Below, one piece after another: positions 27,769 through 37,686 of a DNA stretch of 64,000 nucleotides. Source of the DNA: Colwellia echini. Lineage in GTDB: Bacteria > Pseudomonadota > Gammaproteobacteria > Enterobacterales > Alteromonadaceae. The notes under the pieces were generated by a model. That model saw only the letters and a list, made by a program, of their open reading frames with translations, did not search any database and was not told where the DNA came from. Numbering within the stretch: position 1 is the first letter of the stretch; each line of letters begins with the position of its first letter. The stretch covers positions 248,001 to 312,000 of the forward strand of contig NZ_PJAI02000002.1 of NCBI RefSeq assembly GCF_002843355.2, given 5' to 3'. Made by a program: the position numbers and the translations under genes.

Positions 27769-29021
27769 TTGATGCGGTTTCATTTTATGCCCGTTGCGAG
27801 AAGGTATTTGACCCGAGCATAAGACATAAACCCGTTGTAGTTTTAACTAACAACGATGGTTGTGTATGTGCTGTTTGTCCTTTAGCGCGAGAACTTGGCG
27901 TACCTAAATTTATACCTTACTTTAAAATTAAACATTTTTTAGAAAAACATAACGTTGTTGTTCGTTCATCTAATTATGAGCTTTATGCAGATTTAAGTGA
28001 GCGAATGATGAATGTTATTGCTCGGTATTCTGATAATCACTACGTCTATTCTATTGATGAGTCCTTCTTGCACTTCAAAAACTTCAGCTGTATTGATGAT
28101 TGGCATCAATATGGTCATGTAATACGTAAGGCAGTTTGGCGAGAAACACGATTACCCGTCGGTGTAGGCTTTGGTGCAACATTAACACTGGCTAAAGCGG
28201 CTAATCATGCCTCTAAAAAGCTCCCTGGTTTTGATGGTGTTGCTGTTATTGAGGATAGTAGCGATGGAACTAGCTCACGTAAAGATATACTCACCTGTAT
28301 GTCGTTAACTGACATATGGGGCGTAGGTAACAAACTTGGTAAAAAATTAAGTCAATTAGGTATTAAAAACGGTTGGGACTTAGCTAATCAATCACCCAAA
28401 GCAATGCGTAGTCAATTTGGTGTCACTGTTGAACGTACCGTAAATGAATTAAATGGAATACCGTGTTTAAAATGGGATGAGATAGGGCAAGACAAGCAAG
28501 AGATATTTTCTACGCGAAGCTTTGGACAACGAGTCACCGACGAGCATGTACTTAAAGCTGCGCTAGCAAGTCACGCAAGTATCGTCGCGACTAAAGTTAG
28601 AAAACAAGGGTCTTTAATTAAGCGACTAGTTATTTTTGCATCGAGCTCACCACATGACGATAACTATTATAAAAAATCATTTATTTACGAGTTCCCCATA
28701 GCAACAGATAATACCTTAAAAATCGTCGGTGCAATTTCTTATGTATTTGATAATATTTATAGGCAAGGTGTAAGTTTTTATCGCTGTGGAGTAGGTGGCG
28801 TTGAACTAGAAAATAGCCAGTTTCAACAGCAAGATATGTTTACGCTGAGCTTAAATAATCCACCATTAATGAAATGCTATGACCAAATAAATTATCGTTA
28901 CGGTAGAGGAGCTGTCGAAGTAGCAGTTGCTGAAAAAAGTGATAAATGGGCAATGAGGCGAAATTTTTTATCCCCCAGTTACACCAGTAAATGGTCAGAT
29001 ATACCTAAGATAATATGTTAA
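27756..29021 (+). CDS. umuC: UmuC, DNA polymerase V catalytic subunit
   Basis: Y-family polymerase of 421 residues (E. coli 422). The palm carries MFGLVDAVSFYARCEKVFDPSIRHKPVVVLTNNDGC and, near residue 100, YSIDESFLHF with the paired acidic catalytic residues. The little-finger and C-terminal regions (GVSFYRCGVGGVEL, EKSDKWAMRRNFLSPSYTSKWSDIP) match UmuC. The overlap with umuD implies translational coupling. Together they give damage-inducible, error-prone translesion synthesis. Confidence 0.95.
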   Translation: MFGLVDAVSFYARCEKVFDPSIRHKPVVVLTNNDGCVCAVCPLARELGVPKFIPYFKIKHFLEKHNVVVRSSNYELYADLSERMMNVIARYSDNHYVYSIDESFLHFKNFSCIDDWHQYGHVIRKAVWRETRLPVGVGFGATLTLAKAANHASKKLPGFDGVAVIEDSSDGTSSRKDILTCMSLTDIWGVGNKLGKKLSQLGIKNGWDLANQSPKAMRSQFGVTVERTVNELNGIPCLKWDEIGQDKQEIFSTRSFGQRVTDEHVLKAALASHASIVATKVRKQGSLIKRLVIFASSSPHDDNYYKKSFIYEFPIATDNTLKIVGAISYVFDNIYRQGVSFYRCGVGGVELENSQFQQQDMFTLSLNNPPLMKCYDQINYRYGRGAVEVAVAEKSDKWAMRRNFLSPSYTSKWSDIPKIIC

Positions 29022-29068
29022 TTTAGTTTGTTAATGTTGTTTGTTGAGATAATCATGTTGAGGTCAGT

Positions 29069-29635
29069 ATGTGCGGTAGGTTTAGTGTAGACAAAAGTTT
29101 ATCCCCTATAGTGAGTGAGCTATTTAATACGCATTACAGTGTAGAAACTAACGCTGATTTACGTCCTAGTCAATCGGTAGCAACAATTGTTAATAATGGC
29201 TCAAGCTTTCAACAAGTAAATGCTTTGTGGGGGATTAAACCTAACTGGTCAAAAAAGCTCATCATTAATGCCCAAGCTGAAACAGTAGCGACTAAACCAA
29301 CATTTAAGCAAGCATTCCAAAGCCAACGTTGTTTAGTGCCTTGTAACGGATGGTTTGAATGGCGAACAGAAGAAGGTAAAAAGGTTAAATACCTCTTTGA
29401 ACATGCCAATAAAATGCCTTTGTATATGGCTGGCATTTTGTTTCAAGGTGACCATACAGAGCTTGTAACGCTAACAACTCAACCTAATGATAAGTGTGGA
29501 GAGTACCATAAACGAATGCCTGCTTTGATTCTAGCAAGAGACAAAGACGTTTGGTTTAATGCTCCGGCTCAAGAGCTTGAACCATTACTGCAACATGTAG
29601 AAGATAGAGTTATTAATATTAAACGCGCTGATTAA
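29069..29635 (+). CDS. SRAP-domain protein (YedK/HMCES type)
   Basis: SRAP proteins shield abasic sites in single-stranded DNA by linking their Cys2 to the sugar. The 188-residue protein begins MCGRFSVD (Cys2 after Met removal). The other active-site residues are Asn67 in INAQAETV, Glu97 in GWFEWR and His147 in YHKRMPALIL. The gene starts 47 bases after umuC with GAGGTCAGT before the ATG, and no separate LexA box is visible. It probably belongs to the SOS-controlled transcript, linking translesion synthesis and abasic-site protection. Confidence 0.93.
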   Translation: MCGRFSVDKSLSPIVSELFNTHYSVETNADLRPSQSVATIVNNGSSFQQVNALWGIKPNWSKKLIINAQAETVATKPTFKQAFQSQRCLVPCNGWFEWRTEEGKKVKYLFEHANKMPLYMAGILFQGDHTELVTLTTQPNDKCGEYHKRMPALILARDKDVWFNAPAQELEPLLQHVEDRVINIKRAD

Positions 29636-29951
29636 ATTCAGGAAGGCAGCAGATCCGACAAAGCCGCTTCACACCTGAACACTTATAGCCCAAGAAATCA
29701 TTTGACAAAAACAGTACGATTTTTACTTCAAGACAGTTTGATTATAATTCATTATATTTTCATGTGAGTTGTTTAACTCTTAATAATCACAGGAGTTATT
29801 ATAAAAACGCTATACAACTTCAAGCAGTTTAAATTTAATCTATATTAATTATTTTAAAAAAATTAATGAACTAGCAATCTCAATCAATATTCTTTTACTG
29901 CAAGATATAAAATCAACTTAAGATAATGAACCAGAGAGTAAATCAGATCAA
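29636..29951. other. Non-coding gap after the SOS operon
   Basis: No gene is supported. The first 45 bases contain an imperfect inverted repeat, CAGG ... CCTG, of no clear function. Near 29780-29800 AACTC and GAGTT could pair weakly. Promoter elements for the regulator at 29952 should lie in the last 100 bases, but none stands out. Confidence 0.4.
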
Positions 29952-30815
29952 ATGAGTAATCTCGAACAAAGTATTATTAGAGTGTGCGATTACATCAATC
30001 AGAATCTTGATGATGACTTAACGCTAGAAATGTTAAGTGCAGTTTCGGGCTTTTCTAAATATCATTTTCATCGTGTTTTTTCTGCTTATACAGGCCTTAA
30101 CTTAATTAAGTTTATTCAGATGTCACGCCTAAAACGCGCGTCTTTTAGGTTAGTGTTTAAAACTGATATTAAAATTATCGACATTGCTTTTGAAGCTAGG
30201 TTTGAAAGTGCCGAGGCATTTTCAAGGGCATTTAAGCGCGAGTTTGGCCAAAGTCCTTCTGAGTTTAGGAAGTCTCCGATGTGGCATAACTGGCATGAGA
30301 AAATTAATACGTTAACCTTACCTGTAACTGAAAGACAAGATGACAAAATGACTGTAAATATTGTTGATTTTAAAGAGCAGAAAGTAGCGGCATTAGCGCA
30401 TTATGGCGATCCTAAACTTCATTACCAGACATCAATGAAGTTTATTGCTTGGCGCAAAGCAAGCAAGTTATCGCCATTCACAAGCAGCAATACTTACGGA
30501 ATCCCTTATTCTGATCCGAATGTAGTCAAAGCAGAAGATTTTCATTTTGATTTATGTGGCGCGGTAAAAGCAGATATTCCAGAAAATGAATTTGGTGTGG
30601 TTAACCAAATTATTCCAGCAGGGCGTTGCGCAGTTGTTCGTGATATTGGTAATCGCGATGACTTAAAAAAAGGTGTTTATTATTTATATGAACAATGGTT
30701 ACCAACAAGTGGTGAACAATGCCGAGATTTCCCTGTGTTTTTTCATTATGTAAATTTTGTTCACGACGTGCCAGAGCATGAGGTGATCACTGACATTTAT
30801 TTGCCCATTAAATAG
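29952..30815 (+). CDS. AraC-type regulator with GyrI-like effector domain
   Basis: The 287-residue protein has the AraC/XylS DNA-binding domain first (residues 1-105: LTLEMLSAVSGFSKYHFHRVFSAYTG and AFSRAFKREFGQSPSEFR) and then a GyrI/SHV2 ligand domain (about 125-287: VNIVDFKEQKVAALAHYGDPKLHYQTSMKFIAWRK). This layout is that of Rob- or SbmC-linked regulators that bind small hydrophobic compounds. The next gene encodes a MATE pump 42 bases downstream, so it likely controls drug efflux. The start is ATG; a ribosome site is weak. Confidence 0.9.
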   Translation: MSNLEQSIIRVCDYINQNLDDDLTLEMLSAVSGFSKYHFHRVFSAYTGLNLIKFIQMSRLKRASFRLVFKTDIKIIDIAFEARFESAEAFSRAFKREFGQSPSEFRKSPMWHNWHEKINTLTLPVTERQDDKMTVNIVDFKEQKVAALAHYGDPKLHYQTSMKFIAWRKASKLSPFTSSNTYGIPYSDPNVVKAEDFHFDLCGAVKADIPENEFGVVNQIIPAGRCAVVRDIGNRDDLKKGVYYLYEQWLPTSGEQCRDFPVFFHYVNFVHDVPEHEVITDIYLPIK

Positions 30816-30857
30816 CTTTTTGCTGATGCGCTTTAACAAATTAGGAATGTTTAAAAT

Positions 30858-32237
30858 ATGACTACTTCTTCTAACAATATGTTTTTAGTGGGTTCGTTGC
30901 CGTCTGTTTTTATGAAAACCGCGGCACCTATTATTTTCATGATGCTGGTTAATGGTTCGTTTTCATTAGTTGATGCTTATTTTCTTGGCGAATATGTTGG
31001 CGCACACGCTCTTGCTGCCGTGACCTCGGTATTTCCTGCCTTTATGTTATTGGTAGCTTTATCAAGCTGGGTGTCTGCTGGCTTTTCCAGTGTGATGGCA
31101 AGGCTTTTAGGGGCCAATAAAAAAGACCAAGCTATCTCGGCCTACGGACAAGCGATGACACTCTCTATGTTTGTTTGCATTTTACTGATTTTACTGTTTT
31201 TAATGGGCGGTGAACAATTGGTGTTGTTTGTTAATAATGGCTCAGAAAGTTTATCTAGCATGAGTTATGATTATTTATCTTTAATGATCTTTTTCTCACC
31301 ATTATTGTTTATTCTTACCGTTAATAGCGACAGTTTACGTTGTGAAGGGCAGATGTCTTTTATGGCGGTTGTGCCTTTGTTATCAGTGTTTTTTAATGTT
31401 GTATTTAACTATATTTTTATTGCAATGCTTGAGTGGGGGGTTGTTGGTTCTGTTTATGGAACATTGTTAGCGCAAATCTTATCCTTATTTGCTGTGTACT
31501 TATTTCGTCGTTACAGTAAAACAGCGTTAAAAGTTGCTCTTGTGCGCTTTACTACCAACCGTACATTATGGTCAGATTTTTTAGCGTTAGGCGCGCCAAC
31601 GAGTTTGTCTTATATAGGTGTAGCACTTTCTTCTGCTTTTATTTTATATAACTTACAGGTTTGGAGTCATAACAACTACAGTATGATAGTTGCAGCTTAT
31701 GGCATTATCACCCGAATTATGACATTTATTTTTCTACCTTTATTGGGCTTGAGCATGGCGTTTCAAACCATTTTAGGTAATAACATTGGCGCAAAAAAAT
31801 GGTTAAGAGCAAACAGCGCTATTAAAATCGCCATCATCATCGCTTTGATTTATTGTGTATTTTGTCAATTATTTGTTTTACTGTTTAAAAATCAATTGGG
31901 AGCTGTATTTGTTAACGACATACATGTGATTGCAGAAGTCGCACGCATTTTACCTATTATGTCATCGGCCTTGTTTTTATTAGGTCCTTTAATGATGATA
32001 GGTGTGGTATTTCAAGCCATGGGGGATGCCAAAAGAGCCGCTATTTTACGCCTAGCAAAAGTATACATTTTTACCTTACCGTTGATTTTTATACTTCCAA
32101 TGTTGTTCGCGGAAATTGGCATTTGGTTGGCGGGTCCTAGTGCAGAATTTTTAGGATTGTTACTGACTATCTTCATTTTATATCAACGTCGCCAACAATC
32201 AGGTAATCCGTTTGGCTTGTTATTCAAAAATGAATAA
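30858..32237 (+). CDS. MATE family efflux transporter
   Basis: The 459-residue membrane protein has about 12 helices in two MatE repeats, starting AAPIIFMMLVNGSFSLVDAYFLGEYVGAHALAAV and repeating in LGAPTSLSYIGVALSSAFILYNLQV. MATE pumps use sodium or proton gradients to export cationic drugs and dyes. TTAGGAATG precedes the start. The AraC/GyrI regulator is directly upstream on the same strand. Several bases of different composition after the stop lead into a non-coding region. Confidence 0.92.
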   Translation: MTTSSNNMFLVGSLPSVFMKTAAPIIFMMLVNGSFSLVDAYFLGEYVGAHALAAVTSVFPAFMLLVALSSWVSAGFSSVMARLLGANKKDQAISAYGQAMTLSMFVCILLILLFLMGGEQLVLFVNNGSESLSSMSYDYLSLMIFFSPLLFILTVNSDSLRCEGQMSFMAVVPLLSVFFNVVFNYIFIAMLEWGVVGSVYGTLLAQILSLFAVYLFRRYSKTALKVALVRFTTNRTLWSDFLALGAPTSLSYIGVALSSAFILYNLQVWSHNNYSMIVAAYGIITRIMTFIFLPLLGLSMAFQTILGNNIGAKKWLRANSAIKIAIIIALIYCVFCQLFVLLFKNQLGAVFVNDIHVIAEVARILPIMSSALFLLGPLMMIGVVFQAMGDAKRAAILRLAKVYIFTLPLIFILPMLFAEIGIWLAGPSAEFLGLLLTIFILYQRRQQSGNPFGLLFKNE

Positions 32238-32708
32238 AAACTGCAATTTTCATAACGATTAATATACTTAATGTAGATAATTGGACTCTCCGATACCTGA
32301 AAGTGTAGTGGCATAATTAATTTTGTCACCTAACTGATGTTTTAACGCTTACACTTAATGTCTGCAAAAGGCTCTGAACTGCAATTGAGTAAATCGAACG
32401 AATGACCTCTTTATGGAATTATTGATATATATTTAGTGGCGCAGCCACTTGTTACTTTCCAGTGTCTGGAGATTTTAATAGTTAAACCATTTTACCAACA
32501 TTATACTCCAGAGACTTAGTGTCATAGTAAACGAATCAGATAAAAGATACTGGCTTGAATTCAAATCAGTAGCCAAGATTAGCCGACTACTACAAAAATT
32601 TTCAAGATACCGTTCCTCACAAGTGCCTATTTCATCTTGAGCAACCTGTGGACTCTTTTTATCAACAAAAATAATTTAACTTTAGTTAGCCATCGGTTAG
32701 CCAGACAC
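32238..32708. other. Non-coding gap with short inverted repeats, possibly a decayed insertion
   Basis: There is no gene that I can support. Two inverted structures stand out: AGTGGC-GCA-GCCACT at 32435-32449, and AGTGTCTGGAG (32461-32471) facing CTCCAGAGACT (32506-32516) with one mismatch. The second could be abutting ends of a vanished insertion sequence or a hairpin. No transposase fragment was found. Confidence 0.4.
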
Positions 32709-32756
32709 AAAAAAGCCACTTGGATAGTCATCACAACTTTCACTAAGTGGCTAATT
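32709..32756 (-). terminator. Terminator of tRNA-Pro
   Basis: GCCACTT (32715-32721) pairs with AAGTGGC (32745-32751). On the minus strand the stem ends in CTTTTTTG. It lies 15 bases beyond the 3' end of tRNA-Pro. Confidence 0.8.
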
Positions 32757-32770
32757 TATAAAGATATATT

Positions 32771-32847
32771 TGGTCGGAGTAGCAAGATTCGAACTTGCGA
32801 CCTCACGTCCCCCAGACGCACGCGCTACCAAGCTGCGCTATACCCCG
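32771..32847 (-). tRNA. tRNA-Pro (anticodon GGG)
   Basis: The 77-base tRNA is read on the minus strand. The acceptor CGGGGTA pairs with TACTCCG (one G-T pair), and the D arm has TAGCGCAGCTTGGTAGCGC. The anticodon loop is CTGGGGG with anticodon GGG, the T arm is GCAAGTTCGAATCTTGC, and CCA is encoded. All features are those of a bacterial proline tRNA. A small reading frame overlapping it on the other strand is an artefact. Confidence 0.96.
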
Positions 32848-33002
32848 ACATTGTAAACTTTTTGGAGGTGTTAATAAATTTACAGCGTGTATATTAACGC
32901 TTTATTGACGTAATGCAATGACAATTAAACGAAATATTAGTGTTAGTAATTCAAATGTCTAACATATGCTCAATTATATTAACTAATCATTATACGTTAC
33001 CT

Positions 33003-34787
33003 TTAGGGTTTTTGTTGTTGACTAAAAAGTTTAATAAAGTGCACACCATCAATCATTAACGGAAAATCAGCATTAACCGTTATAGGTGATGAGAACTGGC
33101 TTGAGTAGCTTTGAAAGTTACCATTTTGGTCAATAAACACAGACTTATCTTTATCAAATACAATAATGCCATTGTTTGTAGTATTAGCAATAACACGATC
33201 TTTATTCAATTTGGTCAAGTCCATGCCATTATTTTTCCCGTTCAAAGAGCAACCAAGCCACTTGTTTAGTAATGTTGGTTGTAAATCCATTGTACTGGTA
33301 TTAAATGTAACTTCTTCATACGTAACGTCATTACTAGCTTCAGGATAAATAAACAAAGCAGGCTTAGTATTTAAACGCGTTTTATTATTTAGATTACCAA
33401 TTGCACTAATCCAAATAATATCTTTTTGTGCTTTTTGTTTTTGAGCAAGAAGCAGGGCATCAACAAATAATTCAAATTGATATTGATTATTAATGTCGTT
33501 TTTATTTTTACTATTAGACTCAATATTTTGCTTATTTTTAAAGTAGATAACGTGAAGTCCAATTGGTTTATTATTTAATTTTTTAGCAAACAGTAAACTT
33601 GAAACATTTTCTAATGCTACTTGTTCAGTAAAAAATGAATCGAACCAACGTGGCTCACTAATAACCTCTTCAGTTACGCCATCAACAGTATTGGTAACCG
33701 AAGTAGTTGCAGAATCATCAGAAATAACGGTTAAGCTAGTAGCAAGGCCTTGTTGCTCAATACGTTGAAATAAAAGTGGTTTAATACCTTGTTTTAGAAT
33801 GTCGTCTTGATAAAGACTAGGTAATGAATAAAGCATATTAAACCAAGCGTCATCTTTCATACCTGTATCAATATTGTTTGTTAAATATAGGTTAGTAGCA
33901 GTAGCGCGTCTGATAAACTGGTTAAGTTGCGCAACAGATACTTGCTGTTCATTTAACACTAAAAACACTGAGTTTTTAACCGTTTCATTTTCAATCGCAG
34001 GACAATTTATCGCTGAAGTTACACCATTACCTATTGTGGGGTATTTCGGAATTGCTTGACTAAATGATAACGGGCTATTTTTGCGCTCTATATAATCGTC
34101 CTTGTTAAATAAACCATACTTAGTCAACAAGGTTCTGGCTGTTGTTGGGTAAGATAATGGCAAAACAGTGTCTTGACGTAAAATATCATAATTAAGATTC
34201 ACGTCTGCTTGAATGTGAGTTAAGTGACTAAAAAAGAATGATAAAACTAAACCAAAAATCACATAACGGGCAAAAACTGTTTTTTGTAATTGCTTTAAAT
34301 GTTTCCAAGCATAATTACTCACAATGAACTCAAAACCTAATATTACAATGGCCAATGCGCCACTAATGAAATAAAACAGTACATTTGCTTTTGCTATATC
34401 TTGTATCAAGCTAATTATTTGCTCACTAGAAGAAGCATTTAAATGGTAACCCAAACGGCTGTATATAAAGGCATCTAGTACTAATAGTAGTAGGCCAAGG
34501 GTAAATATGATCGAAGCACTTGTTCTGATGAATTTGGTATTAGGCAGGATCAGGGTTAGTGGAAATAACACTAAAACAAAACTCATAAAGGTTAAAAACG
34601 CAATATGGCTTACCCAAGTCGTCACTAAATAAGCTTGCCCCAATAATGTTGTTGGCGCGTCTTCACTAAATACATAATAAGAGGAGAGGGCAATTGCTGC
34701 TATAATATTGAAAAATGTGAACCAATGGCTCCAACTAATCAAAAGTAATAGTTTTTTGCTGTAGCTTTTTGTATCAAATGAAACCAT
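33003..34787 (-). CDS. yejM: YejM/PbgA (LapC)-like inner-membrane sulfatase-fold protein
   Basis: YejM regulates LpxC proteolysis and so lipopolysaccharide synthesis in enterobacteria. This 594-residue version has five membrane helices in the first 200 residues (the DUF3413 part, beginning LLLLISWSHWFTFFNIIAA). The periplasmic sulfatase-fold domain follows (about 260-560), where the usual metal ligands are not obvious, as in PbgA. The gene follows yejL on the same strand after 94 bases. The cluster yejK (opposite strand), yejL, yejM is the same as in E. coli and supports the call. Confidence 0.88.
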   Translation of the reverse strand: MVSFDTKSYSKKLLLLISWSHWFTFFNIIAAIALSSYYVFSEDAPTTLLGQAYLVTTWVSHIAFLTFMSFVLVLFPLTLILPNTKFIRTSASIIFTLGLLLLVLDAFIYSRLGYHLNASSSEQIISLIQDIAKANVLFYFISGALAIVILGFEFIVSNYAWKHLKQLQKTVFARYVIFGLVLSFFFSHLTHIQADVNLNYDILRQDTVLPLSYPTTARTLLTKYGLFNKDDYIERKNSPLSFSQAIPKYPTIGNGVTSAINCPAIENETVKNSVFLVLNEQQVSVAQLNQFIRRATATNLYLTNNIDTGMKDDAWFNMLYSLPSLYQDDILKQGIKPLLFQRIEQQGLATSLTVISDDSATTSVTNTVDGVTEEVISEPRWFDSFFTEQVALENVSSLLFAKKLNNKPIGLHVIYFKNKQNIESNSKNKNDINNQYQFELFVDALLLAQKQKAQKDIIWISAIGNLNNKTRLNTKPALFIYPEASNDVTYEEVTFNTSTMDLQPTLLNKWLGCSLNGKNNGMDLTKLNKDRVIANTTNNGIIVFDKDKSVFIDQNGNFQSYSSQFSSPITVNADFPLMIDGVHFIKLFSQQQKP

Positions 34788-34881
34788 TGATAATATTTCT
34801 TCTTTTCGGGTTAATGGAAAATGTTGCTCTTTGTGGTGATTTGGCCGTTTATACTAACCAAGTCACCCACCGCTATCTAAT

Positions 34882-35088
34882 CTAAACGGTCTTTTTTAAC
34901 GCCGCGGTAAAGTTATCTACCACAGCGGCTCTATTACTTTCAGGTATTTGACTAATCACGCTGGTAATAGTGTTTCCTAAGCACATTAGGGCTAAATCAG
35001 GTGTCGCTTCTTCTTCAACAAGTACATCCAATAAATTTTGAATGATTTTTTCTACACGTTCGTTTGAATATTTAGATACAATAGGCAT
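34882..35088 (-). CDS. yejL: YejL family (UPF0352) protein
   Basis: The 68-residue protein ([26 protein letters not shown], then [13 protein letters not shown]) matches YejL almost throughout. It is a small helical protein of unknown function that is always found with yejK and yejM. It is divergent from yejK with 162 bases between, which hold the promoters of both directions. Confidence 0.93.
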   Translation of the reverse strand: MPIVSKYSNERVEKIIQNLLDVLVEEEATPDLALMCLGNTITSVISQIPESNRAAVVDNFTAALKKTV

Positions 35089-35250
35089 AATAATTTCGCT
35101 AATAAGAGTTTTAGTTAGGGTATAGATTTAATTTCGCTAGTTTATCAAATGCCTGAACACTTTAATATATAGCAAATATAAAAAGAATATGTACAAGATA
35201 GCAAAACGTCCAATTAATTTTAACAATCAGAACAAGAACATAAAAATCAT

Positions 35251-36312
35251 ATGAGCTTAATAATTCAGAACATAGCACTACATTTTTTGACTAAAAAAGA
35301 AGAAACCGGAGAGGTTGTGTTACGCCTAGGACCTGAAAATTCTGATTTCGCCCAAGAAACCACCAAAACCGCAAACTTTGTAGATGGTTTACATGCTATT
35401 TATAATGCCAAAGGTAGTAAAGCCTACGGTAGCTTCTCATCCATGCCAAGCGAAGGAGACGCAGCTCGATTTATAGATTTGATGGAAAGTTATTTAACTG
35501 AGCAACAAAACTTTTACGACTTTAGCGTACAAGCAGCAAACGTGTTAAAAAATGAAATTGAAAAATACGATTTAGATGAAACAGGGTATTTAGTGCTGTG
35601 TCATTATGAGCACATGGGTGGACGTTACTTATTCGTGGCAGTGATTCCTGTGTCTGAGCATTACAGTGTTGATGGCGAGCTGAATATTTCTGCGGCGCAA
35701 CATTTAGATACTAATAAAATACAACTTGCTGCCCGTATTGATTTGTTTGATTACAAAGACAATACTCAAGGTAATCGTTATATTTCATTTATTAAAGGTA
35801 GAGCGGGACGTAAAGTATCAGACTTCTTTTTAGACTTTTTAGGTTGCCAAGAAGGTTTAAACGCGAAAGAGCAAACCCAAACACTAGTACAAGCTGTTGA
35901 AGATTACGTAACGGTTAATCAATTAGACGCAGCTGAAAAACAAAAAACGCGCAAAGATTTATTAAATTACTGTAAAGAGCAAAAAGCCAGTTCACAAGAT
36001 GTGTCAATTCAAGAAGTAGGAAAGGTGATTGAAAGCGCGGGCAACGAGCAGGATTTTTATCAATTTTGTCAAACGCAATCATATCCAATTGAAGACACAT
36101 TTCCCCATGAACAAGCAGTAGTTAACAAAATCACTAAATACTCAGGTTACGGTAATGGCATAAGTTTAAGTTTCGAACGTAGTCATTTTGGTCAAGACGT
36201 AGTGTATAATCCGCATAATGATTCGTTGACTATTTATAAAGTACCACCGAATTTGAAAGAACAATTAATGGCATTGTTAGCAAGTAATGCCAATGACGAT
36301 ATTGTCGAATAA
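35251..36312 (+). CDS. yejK: Nucleoid-associated protein YejK (NdpA)
   Basis: NdpA is a nucleoid-associated protein bound to DNA, involved in chromosome organisation. The 353-residue product opens MSLIIQNIALHFLTKKEE and carries the family landmarks FVDGLHAIYNAKGSKAYGSF, YLVLCHYEHMGGRYLFVAVI and RYISFIKGRAGRKVSDFFLDFLG. It is a little longer than the E. coli 335. It is the divergent partner of yejL-yejM. Confidence 0.95.
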   Translation: MSLIIQNIALHFLTKKEETGEVVLRLGPENSDFAQETTKTANFVDGLHAIYNAKGSKAYGSFSSMPSEGDAARFIDLMESYLTEQQNFYDFSVQAANVLKNEIEKYDLDETGYLVLCHYEHMGGRYLFVAVIPVSEHYSVDGELNISAAQHLDTNKIQLAARIDLFDYKDNTQGNRYISFIKGRAGRKVSDFFLDFLGCQEGLNAKEQTQTLVQAVEDYVTVNQLDAAEKQKTRKDLLNYCKEQKASSQDVSIQEVGKVIESAGNEQDFYQFCQTQSYPIEDTFPHEQAVVNKITKYSGYGNGISLSFERSHFGQDVVYNPHNDSLTIYKVPPNLKEQLMALLASNANDDIVE

Positions 36313-36492
36313 TTTTTAGCTGAAAAGCAAAGTATTGATTATTAATCGATAGTAAACTCATTACCTAGAAGTATCGCGTTACCGTAATGGTTTTGCGTTA
36401 CATGAGATAAAGAATTTATAAAACAGTGGGTTATTGTCTTTTTAGTAAAATCCCCTGTATTCATCAAAATATATAAAGTTGGAAACATTAAC

Positions 36493-37563
36493 ATGTCACA
36501 AAGCAAAAATATTACTACTAATAATAGTGAAAATAGCGCCTTAACAATCATACGTCCTGATGATTGGCACGTACATTTACGTGATGGTGAGGTATTAAAA
36601 AATACTGTCGCAGATATTAGTCGTTATTTTGGTCGAGCGATTGTGATGCCAAATTTAGTTCCACCTGTTACAGATGCTAAATTAGCAAAAAGTTATTACG
36701 ACCGTATTATGGCTGAACAACCAAAAGCCAGTTTCAAACCGTTAATGGTTTTGTATTTAACTGACAACACCACAGCACAAGATATTTTAGAGGCAAAAAA
36801 ATCTGGTTTAGTTTACGCAGCTAAATTATATCCGGCAGGGGCTACCACTAATTCATCTTCAGGCGTCACTAATGTTAATAATTTAAGTGACGTTTTTGCA
36901 GCAATGCAAAGTGTTGAAATGCCGTTATTAGTGCATGGCGAAGTTACCACCCATGAAATTGATATTTTCGATAGAGAGCAAGTTTTTATCGAGACTGTTT
37001 TACAACCATTAGTAGCTAACTACCCAAACCTTAAAATAGTGTTAGAGCATATCACTACTAAAAACGCGGTCGATTTTGTCAAGGCAGCGGGTGATAATAT
37101 TGGCGCAACTATTACAGTTCATCATTTATTATATAACCGTAACGACATGTTAGTTGGCGGTATTCGCCCACATTATTTCTGCTTACCTATTTTAAAGCGT
37201 AATATTCACCAACAAGCATTAAGAGAAGCTGCAACAAGTGGTAGTACAAAATTCTTTTTAGGTACAGATTCTGCGCCACATGCACAAAGTGCTAAAGAAT
37301 CATCGTGTGGTTGCGCTGGTGTTTATTCAGCACATTCTGCTATTGAGTTATACGCCGAAGTCTTTGAACAAGAAAATGCGTTAGATAAGTTAGAAGGCTT
37401 TGCTAGTATTAACGGTGCTAATTTTTATCAACTACCAATAAACACTGACAAAATCACTTTAGTTAAAAAATCGTGGTCAGTACCTGCAACTATGAGTTTT
37501 GGTGATGATGTTGTAGTACCTGTTCGTGCTAACGATGAAATTTTGTGGCAAGTACAAGAATAA
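36493..37563 (+). CDS. pyrC: Dihydroorotase
   Basis: PyrC catalyses the third step of UMP synthesis, ring closure of carbamoyl aspartate. The 356-residue class II enzyme has the dinuclear-zinc residues: His26 and His28 in [10 protein letters not shown], the carboxylated Lys111 in [14 protein letters not shown], the His in LVHGEVT, the His in LEHITT, and the Asp in LGTDSAPH. It is 8 residues longer at the N-terminus than the E. coli enzyme, as a polar Ser/Asn/Thr extension. No canonical pyrimidine-responsive leader was identified. Confidence 0.97.
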   Translation: MSQSKNITTNNSENSALTIIRPDDWHVHLRDGEVLKNTVADISRYFGRAIVMPNLVPPVTDAKLAKSYYDRIMAEQPKASFKPLMVLYLTDNTTAQDILEAKKSGLVYAAKLYPAGATTNSSSGVTNVNNLSDVFAAMQSVEMPLLVHGEVTTHEIDIFDREQVFIETVLQPLVANYPNLKIVLEHITTKNAVDFVKAAGDNIGATITVHHLLYNRNDMLVGGIRPHYFCLPILKRNIHQQALREAATSGSTKFFLGTDSAPHAQSAKESSCGCAGVYSAHSAIELYAEVFEQENALDKLEGFASINGANFYQLPINTDKITLVKKSWSVPATMSFGDDVVVPVRANDEILWQVQE

Positions 37564-37686
37564 TCTTCTATTTGCTAAAAAGTATTTATTAAATAGAGTT
37601 TTAGTTATACAAACTATTATTAAGTTAATTTAAACTTAAGCAAAGTTACATAAAGCAAACGTAGCAAACATAATTTAAGGAAAAAA

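Noticed and set aside
29636..29700. AGGAAGGCAGCAG stretch resembling the SRP RNA apical loop
   Set aside because: The flanks do not form the long SRP hairpin, and the motif order GGAAGxAGCAG is not in the expected context, so it was not called ffs.
32461..32516. Inverted repeat taken as insertion-sequence ends
   Set aside because: No transposase fragment, target duplication or second copy was found, so only the repeat is noted within the gap entry.
32637..32897. An 86-residue plus-strand reading frame over the tRNA-Pro region
   Set aside because: It runs antisense through the tRNA and its terminator; its amino acid sequence reflects those structures, so it is not a gene.
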